A stretch of DNA of 44,335 nt from an uncultured Clostridia bacterium (lineage in GTDB: Bacteria > Bacillota > Clostridia > TANB77 > CAG-508): assembly GCA_947627485.1 (NCBI GenBank), contig CANQWF010000005.1, forward strand, positions 1 through 44,335, in the 5' to 3' direction. The position numbers and the translations under genes are program-made. Shown here piece after piece: positions 18,367-26,421 of the stretch (position 1 is the stretch's first letter; each line of letters opens with the position of its first letter). A model generated the notes under the pieces. The model saw only the letters and a list, made by a program, of their open reading frames with translations, did not search any database and was not told where the DNA came from.

Positions 18367-20529
18367 ATGAAGATAATAAAAAGAGATGGAACAATAGTTG
18401 CATATAATCCAGAAAAAATAAGAGTAGCAATACAAAAAGCTAATAATGAGGTTCCTAGAAAAGAAAAAGCTTCAAAGGAGCAAATTAATGAAATTATAAA
18501 ATATATAGAAGAACTTGATAAAGCAAGAATTCTAGTAGAAGATATACAAGATATTATTGAAGAAAAATTAATGTCTCTTGAAAAATTTAAATTAGCAAAA
18601 AAATATATTACATATCGTTACACAAGAGAATTAGTTAGAAAAGCTAATACAACAGATCAATCAATTAAAGAATTAATCGAAGGAGAAAGTGAATATTGGA
18701 ACAATGAAAATTCTAACAAAAATGCTAAAGTTGTAACAACGCAAAGAGATTACTTGGCAGGAATTACAAGTACAGATATAACAAGAAGATTTTTGCTTGC
18801 AGATGACATAGTAAAAGCACATGATGCGGGAATAATACATTTCCATGATGCAGATTACTTTGCACAAAACGCTCTTCATAATTGTGATTTAATAGATTTA
18901 GAAGACATGCTACAAAATGGAACTAATATAAATGGAGTTATGATAGAAAAACCACATAAATTTTTAACAGCAATGACAATTGCAACTCAAATAATAACAG
19001 CTGTAACATCTAGCCAATATGGTGGTGCAACTGTTACGATGACACATCTTGCTCCATTTGTAAGAGACAGTTATAATATATATTTAAAAAAATATCAAGA
19101 TAGAAATTTATCAAAAGAACAATGCGAAAAGTTTGCAAAAGAAGATTTAAAAAAGGAAATAAAAGACGGTGTTCAAACATTCCAATATCAAATTAATTCT
19201 ATGACTACAACAAATGGACAATCTCCTTTCTTAAGTGTATGTTTTTATTTAGGAGAAACAGATGAATACAAAGAAGAATTAGCAATGATAATTGAAGAAA
19301 TGCTAAAACAAAGAATACAAGGAATGAAAAACGAAAAAGGTGTATACATCACGCCAGCATTTCCAAAATTACTATATGTTCTTGAAGAAGATAATATAAG
19401 AGAAGGTAGTAAATACTGGTATTTAACAGAGCTTGCTGCAAAATGTACAGCAAAAAGAATGGTTCCAGATTATATTTCTGAAAAGAAAATGTTAGAATTA
19501 AAAATAGATAAAAATGGTAATGGAAATTGTTATCCTTGTATGGGATGTCGTTCATTCTTAACACCATATGTTGATCCTAAGACAAACAAACCTAAATACT
19601 ATGGTAGATTTAATCAAGGTGTTGTAACTATAAACTTAGTAGATGTTGCATTATCATCTGGAAAAGATATGGATATATTCTGGAATATATATGAAGAAAG
19701 ATTAGAATTATGCCATAGAGCACTTCAAGCAAGACACGAAAGATTAAGTAAAGCAACAAGCGATGTAGCACCAATACTATGGCAACATGGAGCTTTAGCA
19801 AGACTTAAAAAAGGTGAAAGTATACATGATTTATTACATGGTGGATATTCAACTATTTCACTTGGATATGCAGGACTTTACGAATGTGTAAAATATATGA
19901 CAGGAAATAGCCATACAGACAATGGAGTAGGTAAAGAATTCGGACTAAAAGTTATGCAAAAACTAAACGATAAATGTAAAGAATGGAAAGAAGCAGAAAA
20001 TATTGATTATAGTGTATATGGAACACCAATCGAATCAACAACATATAAATTTGCAAAATGTTTAAAAGATAGATTTGGAGTAGTTGAGGGTATTACAGAT
20101 AGAGATTATATAACAAACTCTTATCATGTACCTGTATTTGAAGAAATAGACGCTTTTGAAAAACTTAAATTAGAAAGTGAATTCCAAAGGTTAAGTCCAG
20201 GTGGAGCTATATCATATATAGAAACACCTAACCTACAAAACAATATAGAATCAGTTTTACAAGTTATCAAATTTATTTATGATAATATTATGTATGCAGA
20301 ATTAAATACGAAATCTGACTATTGCCAAAAATGTGGATTTGACGGAGAAATTTTAATTGATGACAATTTAGAATGGTATTGTCCAAATTGTGGAAACAGA
20401 GATCACGATACCTTAAATGTAGCAAGAAGAACATGTGGCTATATAGGAAGCAATTTCTGGAACAAAGGAAGAACACAAGAAATAAAAGAAAGAGTATTAC
20501 ATCTAGACAACAAAGATTATGAAGAATAG
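18367..20529 (+). CDS. nrdD: Anaerobic (class III) ribonucleoside-triphosphate reductase
   Basis: This enzyme reduces NTPs to dNTPs under anaerobic conditions using a glycyl radical. The 720-residue protein has an N-terminal ATP-cone (MKIIKRDGTIVAYNPEKI, to about residue 95), the barrel core with substrate-site cysteines around NGNCYPCMGCRSF, a C-terminal zinc site (CQKCG and CPNCG, about 655-680) and the radical motif RTCGYIGSNF with Gly near 691. Length and motifs are intact. AAGGGGAGAT precedes the ATG. nrdG, its activase, follows after 25 bases. It contains several out-of-frame CGG triplets but no in-frame one. Confidence 0.96.
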   Translation: MKIIKRDGTIVAYNPEKIRVAIQKANNEVPRKEKASKEQINEIIKYIEELDKARILVEDIQDIIEEKLMSLEKFKLAKKYITYRYTRELVRKANTTDQSIKELIEGESEYWNNENSNKNAKVVTTQRDYLAGITSTDITRRFLLADDIVKAHDAGIIHFHDADYFAQNALHNCDLIDLEDMLQNGTNINGVMIEKPHKFLTAMTIATQIITAVTSSQYGGATVTMTHLAPFVRDSYNIYLKKYQDRNLSKEQCEKFAKEDLKKEIKDGVQTFQYQINSMTTTNGQSPFLSVCFYLGETDEYKEELAMIIEEMLKQRIQGMKNEKGVYITPAFPKLLYVLEEDNIREGSKYWYLTELAAKCTAKRMVPDYISEKKMLELKIDKNGNGNCYPCMGCRSFLTPYVDPKTNKPKYYGRFNQGVVTINLVDVALSSGKDMDIFWNIYEERLELCHRALQARHERLSKATSDVAPILWQHGALARLKKGESIHDLLHGGYSTISLGYAGLYECVKYMTGNSHTDNGVGKEFGLKVMQKLNDKCKEWKEAENIDYSVYGTPIESTTYKFAKCLKDRFGVVEGITDRDYITNSYHVPVFEEIDAFEKLKLESEFQRLSPGGAISYIETPNLQNNIESVLQVIKFIYDNIMYAELNTKSDYCQKCGFDGEILIDDNLEWYCPNCGNRDHDTLNVARRTCGYIGSNFWNKGRTQEIKERVLHLDNKDYEE

Positions 20530-20554
20530 TGGCTATATGATGGAGGTTTTATAA

Positions 20555-21049
20555 ATGAGATACAACAAAATTAGAAAAATGGATATTTCAAATGGACCAG
20601 GAGTTAGAGTATCAATTTTTATGCAAGGTTGTGCTTTTAACTGCAAAGAATGTTTTAATCCAGAAACCCATGATTTTAGTGGTGGAAAAGAGTTTACTGA
20701 TGGAACAATTGAAAAAGTATTAAAGTTATGTGAAAATGTAAATGTAAAAGGATTATCAATATTAGGAGGAGAACCACTACATCCAAATAATATCGAAGGA
20801 ACAACAAAACTTGCAAAAGCCTTTAAAGAAAAAATGCCAAACAAAAATATATGGATATGGTCAGGATTTACATTTGACAAAGATTTAAAAGACAAAGAAA
20901 TTATGAAATATACTGATGTATTAGTAGATGGAAGGTATGTTGATGAACTAAACGACCCAACACTAAAATGGAAAGGTTCATCAAATCAAAGAGTAATAGA
21001 TGTAAAAAAGAGTTTAAAAAGTAATGAGATAGTCTTATTGGATGATTAA
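20555..21049 (+). CDS. nrdG: Anaerobic RNR activating protein (radical SAM)
   Basis: A 164-residue radical-SAM activase that installs the glycyl radical on NrdD. The 4Fe-4S ligands are in GCAFNCKECFNPETHDF (about residues 25-41, CxxxCxxC), followed by the SAM-binding glycine block LSILGGEPLHPNN and IWIWSGFTFD. Ribosome binding site GATGGAGG. It is co-transcribed with nrdD. The length matches the family. Confidence 0.95.
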   Translation: MRYNKIRKMDISNGPGVRVSIFMQGCAFNCKECFNPETHDFSGGKEFTDGTIEKVLKLCENVNVKGLSILGGEPLHPNNIEGTTKLAKAFKEKMPNKNIWIWSGFTFDKDLKDKEIMKYTDVLVDGRYVDELNDPTLKWKGSSNQRVIDVKKSLKSNEIVLLDD

Positions 21050-21095
21050 AAATAGTCCTCAGCAGACACTTTGTCGCATTTGGAGCATATTTTTT

Positions 21096-21134
21096 AGAGG
21101 CTTGTTCGCAATTTTGCATGCAAGTCTCGTTTTA
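21096..21134 (+). terminator. Candidate terminator after nrdG
   Basis: AGAGGCTTG (21096-21104) can pair with CAAGTCTC (21121-21128) allowing one G-U pair, enclosing a small GCA..TGC inner stem and followed by GTTTTAT. It is imperfect but well placed. The remaining gap to 21194 shows nothing else I can assign. Confidence 0.4.
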
Positions 21135-21194
21135 TATATTGAATAAAGAAAAATTAAAAGGGAAATAATCAAAGTATTAATAGGAGAAGAGTTT

Positions 21195-22157
21195 ATGATT
21201 TTATCACTAATTCTAATAATACTAGGATTTATTTTTTTAATAAAAGGAGCAGATTTCTTAGTAGATGGTTCAAGTAATATAGCAAAAAAAATTCACATAC
21301 CAGAAATAATAATAGGATTAACAATTGTGTCAATAGGTACATCTATGCCAGAATTATTTATTAGTATAACATCTGCAATAAATGGATATCCAGATATGTC
21401 TATTGGAAATGTAATAGGAAGTAGTATTTCTAATTTGTTGTTAATTTTAGGAATATCAACTATTATAAAACCAATAAAATTCAAAAGAGAAACAAGACTA
21501 ATAGAAATACCATTATGTTTATTTATTTCAATTATTTTTATAGTTATTTGTAATATAGAACAAAATGTAACGAGAACAGATGGGATAATACTTATTTTTA
21601 TGTTTATACTTTTTATTATATATACAATTGTTATGTCTTTTAAAGGAGAAAAATTTGATAATGAAAATTATATAACTGTTGAAAACCAAAAAAACACTAA
21701 TAAGGGATATGTTTTAAAAAATACAGTATTTATAGTTTTAGGTCTTGTTGCATTAAAAATAGGTGGAGATTTAACTGTAGACAACTCAGTTAATATAGCA
21801 AAGACTCTAGGATTAAGTGAAAAGATTATAAGTATAACTATTCTTGCAATTGGTACAAGCCTTCCAGAATTAGTCACAAGTGTATCAGCATCAATAAAAG
21901 GGGAAAGTGATATAGCAATTGGGAATATCTTAGGTTCGAATATTTTTAATATGTTATTAGTAATTGGAACATCATCTTTAATAAAGCCAATAACATATAA
22001 TGCTATTTATAATAAAGATATGATTATATTATTAGTAGCAACCTCTTTACTCACTTTATTTTCAATTCTTACACAAAAAGATGAAATGAATAGGATTAAT
22101 GGGGTTATTTATTGTATAATATATATAGCATACATGACAAATTTATTTTATATATAG
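21195..22157 (+). CDS. CaCA-family calcium/sodium antiporter (YrbG-like)
   Basis: A 320-residue membrane protein with about ten hydrophobic segments in two homologous halves. The alpha-repeat signatures are GTSMPELFISITSA with GNVIGSSISN (N half, about residues 49-84) and GTSLPELVTSVSAS with GNILGSNIFN (C half, about 219-253). These acidic repeats bind the exchanged cations. The family exchanges Ca2+ for Na+ or H+ across the cytoplasmic membrane. GGAG precedes the ATG, and csaA follows after 12 bases. Confidence 0.9.
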   Translation: MILSLILIILGFIFLIKGADFLVDGSSNIAKKIHIPEIIIGLTIVSIGTSMPELFISITSAINGYPDMSIGNVIGSSISNLLLILGISTIIKPIKFKRETRLIEIPLCLFISIIFIVICNIEQNVTRTDGIILIFMFILFIIYTIVMSFKGEKFDNENYITVENQKNTNKGYVLKNTVFIVLGLVALKIGGDLTVDNSVNIAKTLGLSEKIISITILAIGTSLPELVTSVSASIKGESDIAIGNILGSNIFNMLLVIGTSSLIKPITYNAIYNKDMIILLVATSLLTLFSILTQKDEMNRINGVIYCIIYIAYMTNLFYI

Positions 22158-22169
22158 GAGGGAAGGTTT

Positions 22170-22499
22170 ATGGCAATATTTGAAGATTTTATGAAATTAG
22201 ATATTAGGGTAGGTACAATAATAGAAGCAAATAAATTTGATAAAGCAAAAAGACCAGCATATCAATTAAAAATAGATTTTGGCAAAGAAATTGGTATAAA
22301 AAAATCATCTGCACAAATTACTGAAGTGTATTCTCTAGACGAACTAATAGGTAAACAAATATTAGCGGTTGTTAATTTTCCAACAAAACAAATAGCAAAT
22401 TTTATATCAGAAGTATTAGTTCTTGGCACATATAGTAAAGATGGAGTTGTACTTATAACACCAGAAAGAAAAGTGGAAAACGGAGATAAATTGGGATAA
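22170..22499 (+). CDS. csaA: CsaA-like tRNA-binding domain protein
   Basis: A 109-residue stand-alone tRNA-binding (OB-fold) protein. FMKLDIRVGTIIEANKFDKAKRPAYQL at the N terminus and the central KKSSAQITE, then QILAVVNFPTKQIANF are diagnostic of CsaA. Such proteins bind tRNA elbows and have been linked to protein export as chaperone-like factors. Length is the family norm. GGAGGGAAGG precedes the ATG and it is probably co-transcribed with the antiporter. Confidence 0.9.
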   Translation: MAIFEDFMKLDIRVGTIIEANKFDKAKRPAYQLKIDFGKEIGIKKSSAQITEVYSLDELIGKQILAVVNFPTKQIANFISEVLVLGTYSKDGVVLITPERKVENGDKLG

Positions 22500-22570
22500 C
22501 AATAAATCTCTATCATAAATAAATCTTCTTTCTAATATAATAGTTATATATTTTATAGGAGGGAGATTAT

Positions 22571-23170
22571 ATGTTGAAAAAAAGATTTATTTTAATAATT
22601 CTTACTTTAACATTAATTGTGTTTGCAGGAACTATTTATGCTGCAGAAGCTAGTTTTGGTACAAATGGTTACGATTTTGATATAATTTATTCTGGGGATG
22701 TAGTTGAGAAAGAACCAAAAAGTGCGACTGTTATATTAGAAGCAAAAGATGCAACAGTTTATTCTAAAGTACGTGTTGAATCAAAGCAACTATCTGGTCC
22801 ATCAGAAGATGTTAAAGTAATAGCATATGATGAGAATGGTCAGGAATATGATATATCAAAGAGTGGGGATTGGGGCCCAGAGGATGGATTTCAAGTAGGC
22901 GGAACATTTAGAAACGAAACACCAATAAAAATTACTTATCCTGAAGCAGGCACATATGTTACACAACTAAGTTTAATAGATTTAGAAAAAGATGAAGTAA
23001 TTATCTCTGAGCAATTTACAATAAATGTACTTGAAGCTCCAGAAGAAAATAATGTTGTTAATAATACAATTGAAGAAATACCTAAAACAGGAATTAGCAT
23101 ATGGACATATTTTGCAGCAATTATTTTAGTAGTTAGTTTAATATATGGAGTTACTAAAATACGTAAATGA
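22571..23170 (+). CDS. Small sortase-anchored surface protein with variant IPKTG signal
   Basis: A 199-residue protein with a signal peptide (about residues 1-25, LILTLTLIVFAGTIYAAEA), one beta-rich domain and a C-terminal sorting signal: IPKTG (170-174), a hydrophobic helix and a basic tail ending KIRK. The leading Ile departs from LPxTG. The domain has SGDWGPEDGFQVGGTF and EAGTYVTQLSLIDLEKDEVI, which align well with the second domain of the cohesin protein at 36761-37780 (SGWGKDEGDPIGG, GAGEYSIILKLINRDESDN). The two are therefore related surface proteins, possibly sharing the sortase at 37851. Ribosome binding site AGGAGGGAG. Function is unknown. Confidence 0.7.
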   Translation: MLKKRFILIILTLTLIVFAGTIYAAEASFGTNGYDFDIIYSGDVVEKEPKSATVILEAKDATVYSKVRVESKQLSGPSEDVKVIAYDENGQEYDISKSGDWGPEDGFQVGGTFRNETPIKITYPEAGTYVTQLSLIDLEKDEVIISEQFTINVLEAPEENNVVNNTIEEIPKTGISIWTYFAAIILVVSLIYGVTKIRK

Positions 23171-23233
23171 TAAACATTACAATTAATATTGCTAAAAAGC
23201 ATAATAAAATTATGAATAATAAATACAATGAAA

Positions 23234-23267
23234 GCAAAAAAAGTTAGAGAAATCTAACTTTTTTTGC
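23234..23267 (+). terminator. Strong terminator before the dtxR-suf operon
   Basis: A perfect 15-bp stem, GCAAAAAAAGTTAGA (23234-23248) and TCTAACTTTTTTTGC (23253-23267), with a GAAA tetraloop and an in-stem T run of seven. Confidence 0.85.
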
Positions 23268-23275
23268 TATTTATA

Positions 23276-23303
23276 TTGACAAATGAAAAATAAGTAGTAT
23301 AAT
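23276..23303 (+). promoter_or_regulatory. Promoter of the dtxR-suf operon
   Basis: TTGACA (23276-23281), 16-base spacer, TATAAT (23298-23303). Both hexamers are perfect. The palindromic operator begins at the last base of the -10 box. Confidence 0.8.
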
Positions 23304-23320
23304 GTTAGAGTACTCTAACA
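23303..23320 (+). promoter_or_regulatory. 18-bp perfect palindromic operator, probably for the DtxR-like repressor
   Basis: TGTTAGAGTACTCTAACA is a perfect dyad covering the expected transcription start and ending just before the AAAGGAG ribosome binding site. DtxR/IdeR/MntR family dimers bind palindromes of this size and TTAG..CTAA character. The simplest reading is that the product of the gene at 23337 represses its own operon, and with it suf, in response to Fe2+ or Mn2+. Confidence 0.7.
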
Positions 23321-23336
23321 AAGGAGATGTTTTTTT

Positions 23337-23788
23337 ATGCTTACAAAAACTCGGGGAAGAATATTTAAAAACTATATATATACTGCAAAATGATGGAAAA
23401 AGGGCTAGGGTTACAGATATAGCTAATATTTTAAATAAAACTAAACCTACAGTTAATTATGCAATAACAAATTTAAAAGAAGAAGGATTAATAAATTATG
23501 AAGCCTATGGTTCTATATCGTTAACAGACAGTGGTAAAAAACATGCTAAAAAGATTTTAGAAGCATATGACATAGTCTATTTATTTTTAAATGGCATATT
23601 AGAAATAAATAAAGAACAGGCAAAAACAGATGCAGAAAAAATAAAAGCTATAATTAGTGATGAAACACTAAATAAACTCGCAAAATATACTCATAAAACT
23701 TTGGGATTATATAGCTTAGAATGTGGGTATGATATTAATAATGAGAAATGTAGGTCATGCGTACGAAGAACTCGGAACAAAAAAGTAG
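23337..23788 (+). CDS. DtxR/MntR-family metal-dependent repressor, needs two +1 frameshifts
   Basis: AAAGGAG at 23320-23326 supports the ATG at 23337. Codons are ATG CTT ACA AAA ACT CGG; skipping C23352 gives MLTKTGEEYLKTIYIL, the classic DtxR-family start, then the winged helix (RARVTDIANILNKTKPTVNYAITNLKEEGLI) and dimerisation domain (HAKKILEAYDIVYLFL). Near the end ACT CGG AAC (23773-23775) must shift again, giving RTGTKK and a TAG at 23786-23788; total 149 residues. Read without the second shift, the frame runs through a GC-rich repeat into sufC and creates a spurious fusion. C-terminal CxxCVRRTG-type cysteines (KCRSC) may bind metal. It is likely the regulator of the suf operon. Confidence 0.88.
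23352..23354 (+). other. +1 frameshift site 1 in the dtxR-like gene (ACT C GGG)
   Basis: CGG is codon 6, followed by GGA in the zero frame, which stops at TGA 23391. Skipping the C gives GGG (Gly) then GAA GAA TAT TTA. This is the only site whose shifted glycine codon is GGG. The ribosome meets it almost immediately after initiation. Confidence 0.82.
23773..23775 (+). other. +1 frameshift site 2 in the dtxR-like gene (ACT C GGA)
   Basis: AGA ACT CGG AAC AAA in the incoming frame; skipping the C gives GGA ACA AAA AAG TAG. The shift supplies the natural stop codon before the repeat and sufC. It is supported by the resulting gene boundary rather than by a long conserved stretch, so it is somewhat less secure than the others. 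Confidence 0.7.
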
Positions 23789-23798
23789 AATTTGAGGA

Positions 23799-23853
23799 AA
23801 AAGGGGACAGACCCCATTTTCCTCACTGTAGGGGTCGCCGCCTTCGGCGACCC
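23799..23853 (+). repeat. GC-rich hairpin repeats in the dtxR-sufC gap
   Basis: Two adjacent hairpin units stand out against the AT-rich background. The first is AAAAAGGGGACAGACCCCAT (from about 23799). The second, 23827-23853, starts TGTAGGGGTCGCCGCCTTCG and closes with GCGACCC; it recurs at 29309-29334 with one difference over 26 bases. They lie after the true dtxR stop and before the sufC ribosome binding site. Confidence 0.75.
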
Positions 23854-23880
23854 GGAATAAAACAACAAAGAAAGGATAGA

Positions 23881-24630
23881 ATGATGAATAATAATTTATT
23901 AGAAGTAAAAGATTTATATGTAAATGCTGAAGAAAAAGAAATCTTAAAAGGAATGAATTTAAAAATTAATAAGGGAGAAATTCATGTAATAATGGGACCA
24001 AATGGTTCAGGAAAATCAACAACAGCAAATGCAATACTAAATAATCCTAGCTATAAAAAAATGAATGGAACAATCACATTTGATGGCGAAGACATAACAA
24101 ATTCAAAAACAGATGAAATTGCAAGAAAAGGAATTTTCATGTCATTTCAGTCACCAGAAGAAATACCTGGAGTATCAGTTACTAATTTTTTGAAATATGC
24201 AAAAAATAAAGTTACAGGAAAACCAGTTAAAATATTTGAATTTAAAAAAGAACTTAAAAAATATATGGAAGAGTTAAATATGAATCCAAGTTACATGGAA
24301 AGAAGTTTAAATGTTGGATTTTCAGGAGGAGAAAAGAAGAAAAATGAAATTCTTCAACTTTTAGTATTAAATCCAAAACTTGCAATATTAGATGAAACAG
24401 ACTCTGGTTTAGATGTTGATGCAATTAAAACAGTATCTAAAGGAATAGAAATGTTTAAAAATAAGAAAAATGCAGTTTTGATAATAACACACAATACAAA
24501 AATTTTAAGTAGTTTAAAACCTGACTATGTACATGTTTTAGTTGATGGAAAAATAGTTAAAACTGGAGATTATAAGCTTGCTAAAGAAATAGAAGAAAAT
24601 GGATACAGTAAATATAGAATTGAAAAATAG
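23881..24630 (+). CDS. sufC: Fe-S cluster assembly ATPase SufC
   Basis: SufC is the ABC-type ATPase of the SufBCD scaffold that builds Fe-S clusters in the cytosol. The ATG at 23881 (MMNNNLLEVKDLYVNAEEKEIL) follows AAAGGA and gives 249 residues, the normal length. Walker A is GPNGSGKST (about residues 39-47), the Q-loop SFQSPEEIPGVSV is typical of SufC, and the signature FSGGEKKKNEILQ with Walker B LAILDETDSGLDVDA is diagnostic. It is reported upstream in one open frame with dtxR only because the frameshift there is ignored. sufB follows after a 115-base gap holding a hairpin. Confidence 0.95.
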   Translation: MMNNNLLEVKDLYVNAEEKEILKGMNLKINKGEIHVIMGPNGSGKSTTANAILNNPSYKKMNGTITFDGEDITNSKTDEIARKGIFMSFQSPEEIPGVSVTNFLKYAKNKVTGKPVKIFEFKKELKKYMEELNMNPSYMERSLNVGFSGGEKKKNEILQLLVLNPKLAILDETDSGLDVDAIKTVSKGIEMFKNKKNAVLIITHNTKILSSLKPDYVHVLVDGKIVKTGDYKLAKEIEENGYSKYRIEK

Positions 24631-24663
24631 TAGAAAACTTTGAATGCTGACATTATCAGCTGT

Positions 24664-24714
24664 TACGGGGGGACATAGTTCCTTTAGCACAGGAATACAT
24701 AAGGGTAAGCTGTG
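24664..24714 (+). repeat. Hairpin element in the sufC-sufB gap
   Basis: GGGGGGACATAGTTCCTTTA (from about 24667) pairs in nested fashion with AGGAATAC and, further on, CTGTGTCC (to about 24719). Its C/G content contrasts with the flanks. It is analogous in placement, though not in sequence, to the other suf-operon inserts. It carries no T run, so termination is not obvious. Confidence 0.5.
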
Positions 24715-24745
24715 TCCACATACATTAGAAGGAAAGGAATTAGAA

Positions 24746-26147
24746 ATGGCAAAAACTAAAATTGAAGACATAAATAGAAATATTTATGATATAAAAAATA
24801 AAGATGAATATGAATTTAAAATAGAAAAAGGATTAACAGCAGAAATAATAAAAGAAATATCAAAGCAAAAAAATGAACCGGATTGGATGAGAGATTTTAG
24901 ATTAAAGTCATTAGAAGTGTATAATAAATTAGAACTTCCAACTTGGGGACCAGATATTTCAGAGCTTAATATGAAAGATATTGCAACATATGTTAAACCA
25001 AAATCAAAATTAAATAGTTCATGGGATGACGTTCCAGAAGATATAAAAAATACTTTTGATAAACTTCGGAATTCCAGAAGCAGAAAAGGAGTCACTCGCA
25101 GGAGTCGGAGCTCAATATGACTCAGAAGTAGTTTATCACAGCATGAAAGAAGAACTAATAAAGCAAGGTGTAATATATACAGATATGGAAACAGCAGTTA
25201 AAAAATATCCTGGAATTGTTAAAGAACATTTTATGAAATGTGTTCCTATATATGATCATAAATTTGTAGCATTGCATGGTGCTGTTTGGTCTGGTGGTTC
25301 TTTTGTATATGTTCCAAAAGGTGTAAAAGTAGATATACCACTTCAAAGTTATTTTAGATTAAACTCACCGGAAGCAGGACAATTTGAACATACATTAATT
25401 ATAGTAAACGAAGGAGCAAGCCTTCATTTTATAGAAGGATGTAGTGCACCTAAATATAATAAAGTAAATCTTCATGCAGGTTGTGTTGAATTATATGTAA
25501 AAGATAATGCACATTTAAGATACTCAACAATAGAAAACTGGTCTAAAAATATGCTTAACTTAAATACAAAAAAAGCACTAGTAGGAAAAAATGCTAGTAT
25601 GGAATGGGTATCTGGGTCATTCGGTTCAAAAGTTTCGATGCTATACCCTATGAGTATACTAAATGGGGAAGGAGCAAAAACTGAATTTACAGGAATTTCA
25701 TTTGCTGGAAAAGGACAAAACCTAGATAATGGATTTAAAGTAGTTCATAACGCACCAAATACATCTAGTGTTGTAAATAGCAAATCAATTTCAAAAGATG
25801 GTGGAAAATGTACTTATAGAGCTTTAACTAGAATTAATGAACAAGCAAAAAAATCAAAAGGCATGGTGTCATGCGAATCATTAATGCTTGATGATATTTC
25901 TATATCAGATACAATTCCAGTAAATGATGTAAGAACAGAGACGGCAGAATTTTCACATGAAGCAAAAATTGGAAAAATAAGTGATAAAGCAATTTTCTAT
26001 TTAATGAGCAGAGGTATGTCAGAAGAAGATGCAAAGGCAATGATAGTAAGAGGTTTTGCATATCCAATTTCTAAAGAATTACCAGTAGAGTATGCAGTAG
26101 AAATGAATAATCTTATTAACTTAGAACTTGAAGGTGCAATTGGCTAA
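24746..26147 (+). CDS. sufB: Fe-S scaffold protein SufB, needs +1 frameshift
   Basis: SufB is the central scaffold subunit of SufBC2D. AAGGAAAGGAA precedes the ATG at 24746. The first 107 codons (INRNIYDIKNKDEYEF, GLTAEIIKEIS, EPDWMRDFRLKSLE) end at CTT CGG AAT. Skipping C25067 gives L-G-I-P-E-A-E-K-E-S-L-A-G-V-G-A-Q-Y-D-S-E-V-V-Y, an invariant SufB block, and the frame stays open to 26147: 466 residues, the family norm. The C-terminal CESLMLDDISISDTIP and SHEAKIGKISDKAIFYLMSRG are intact. If no shift occurs the product ends at about 125 residues. A second zero-frame CGG at 25106 lies just downstream. Confidence 0.95.
25067..25069 (+). other. +1 frameshift site in sufB (CTT C GGA)
   Basis: CTT CGG AAT TCC in the zero frame; skipping C gives CTT GGA ATT CCA (L-G-I-P), conserved across SufB proteins. 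The zero frame ends at TGA 25118-25120. Confidence 0.87.
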
Positions 26148-26399
26148 ATTTTGAAAACAAACTTCGTCCTGCGTCGTTATTTTAAATACAAAAAATGCTC
26201 AAAGTACTTTTGTACATTTCCGCTTTTTTGTTGTATAGGAAAAATCAAAGATTTTTCTATACAACAAAAAAGCTATAATCGCTATCGCCTTTGAGATTTG
26301 CTCCTTATAGTCGCAAACTCAAATCGGCGAGAACAAAGGGCGACTACGTCGCTTTGTTCATTAAAAATGCCTAGCTTTTACTCGCTTATTTTCAAAATT
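26147..26399. repeat. Fold-back element 3 (about 253 bp, sufB-sufD gap)
   Basis: Terminal arms AATTTTGAAAA (26147-26157) and TTTTCAAAATT (26389-26399) are perfect inverted repeats and begin at the last base of the sufB stop codon. Inside is a strong hairpin with 24-25 base arms and one bulge (26222-26246 against 26250-26273, loop AAA) and a smaller GCGAC-TAC-GTCGC hairpin (26341-26353 region). The rest is partly complementary (AAATGCTCAAAG against CTTTGAGATTTG). No ORF or RNA gene is recognised. It resembles the other two fold-back elements in architecture but not in sequence, and it interrupts an operon. Confidence 0.65.
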
Positions 26400-26421
26400 A
26401 CAATTAAGGAAAGGGAATAAA

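Noticed and set aside
23302..24630. A single DtxR-SufC fusion protein
   Set aside because: The upstream ATG at 23302 lies in the -10/operator region with no ribosome binding site. Using CGG shifts gives a correct DtxR start at 23337 and stop at 23788, and sufC has its own start.
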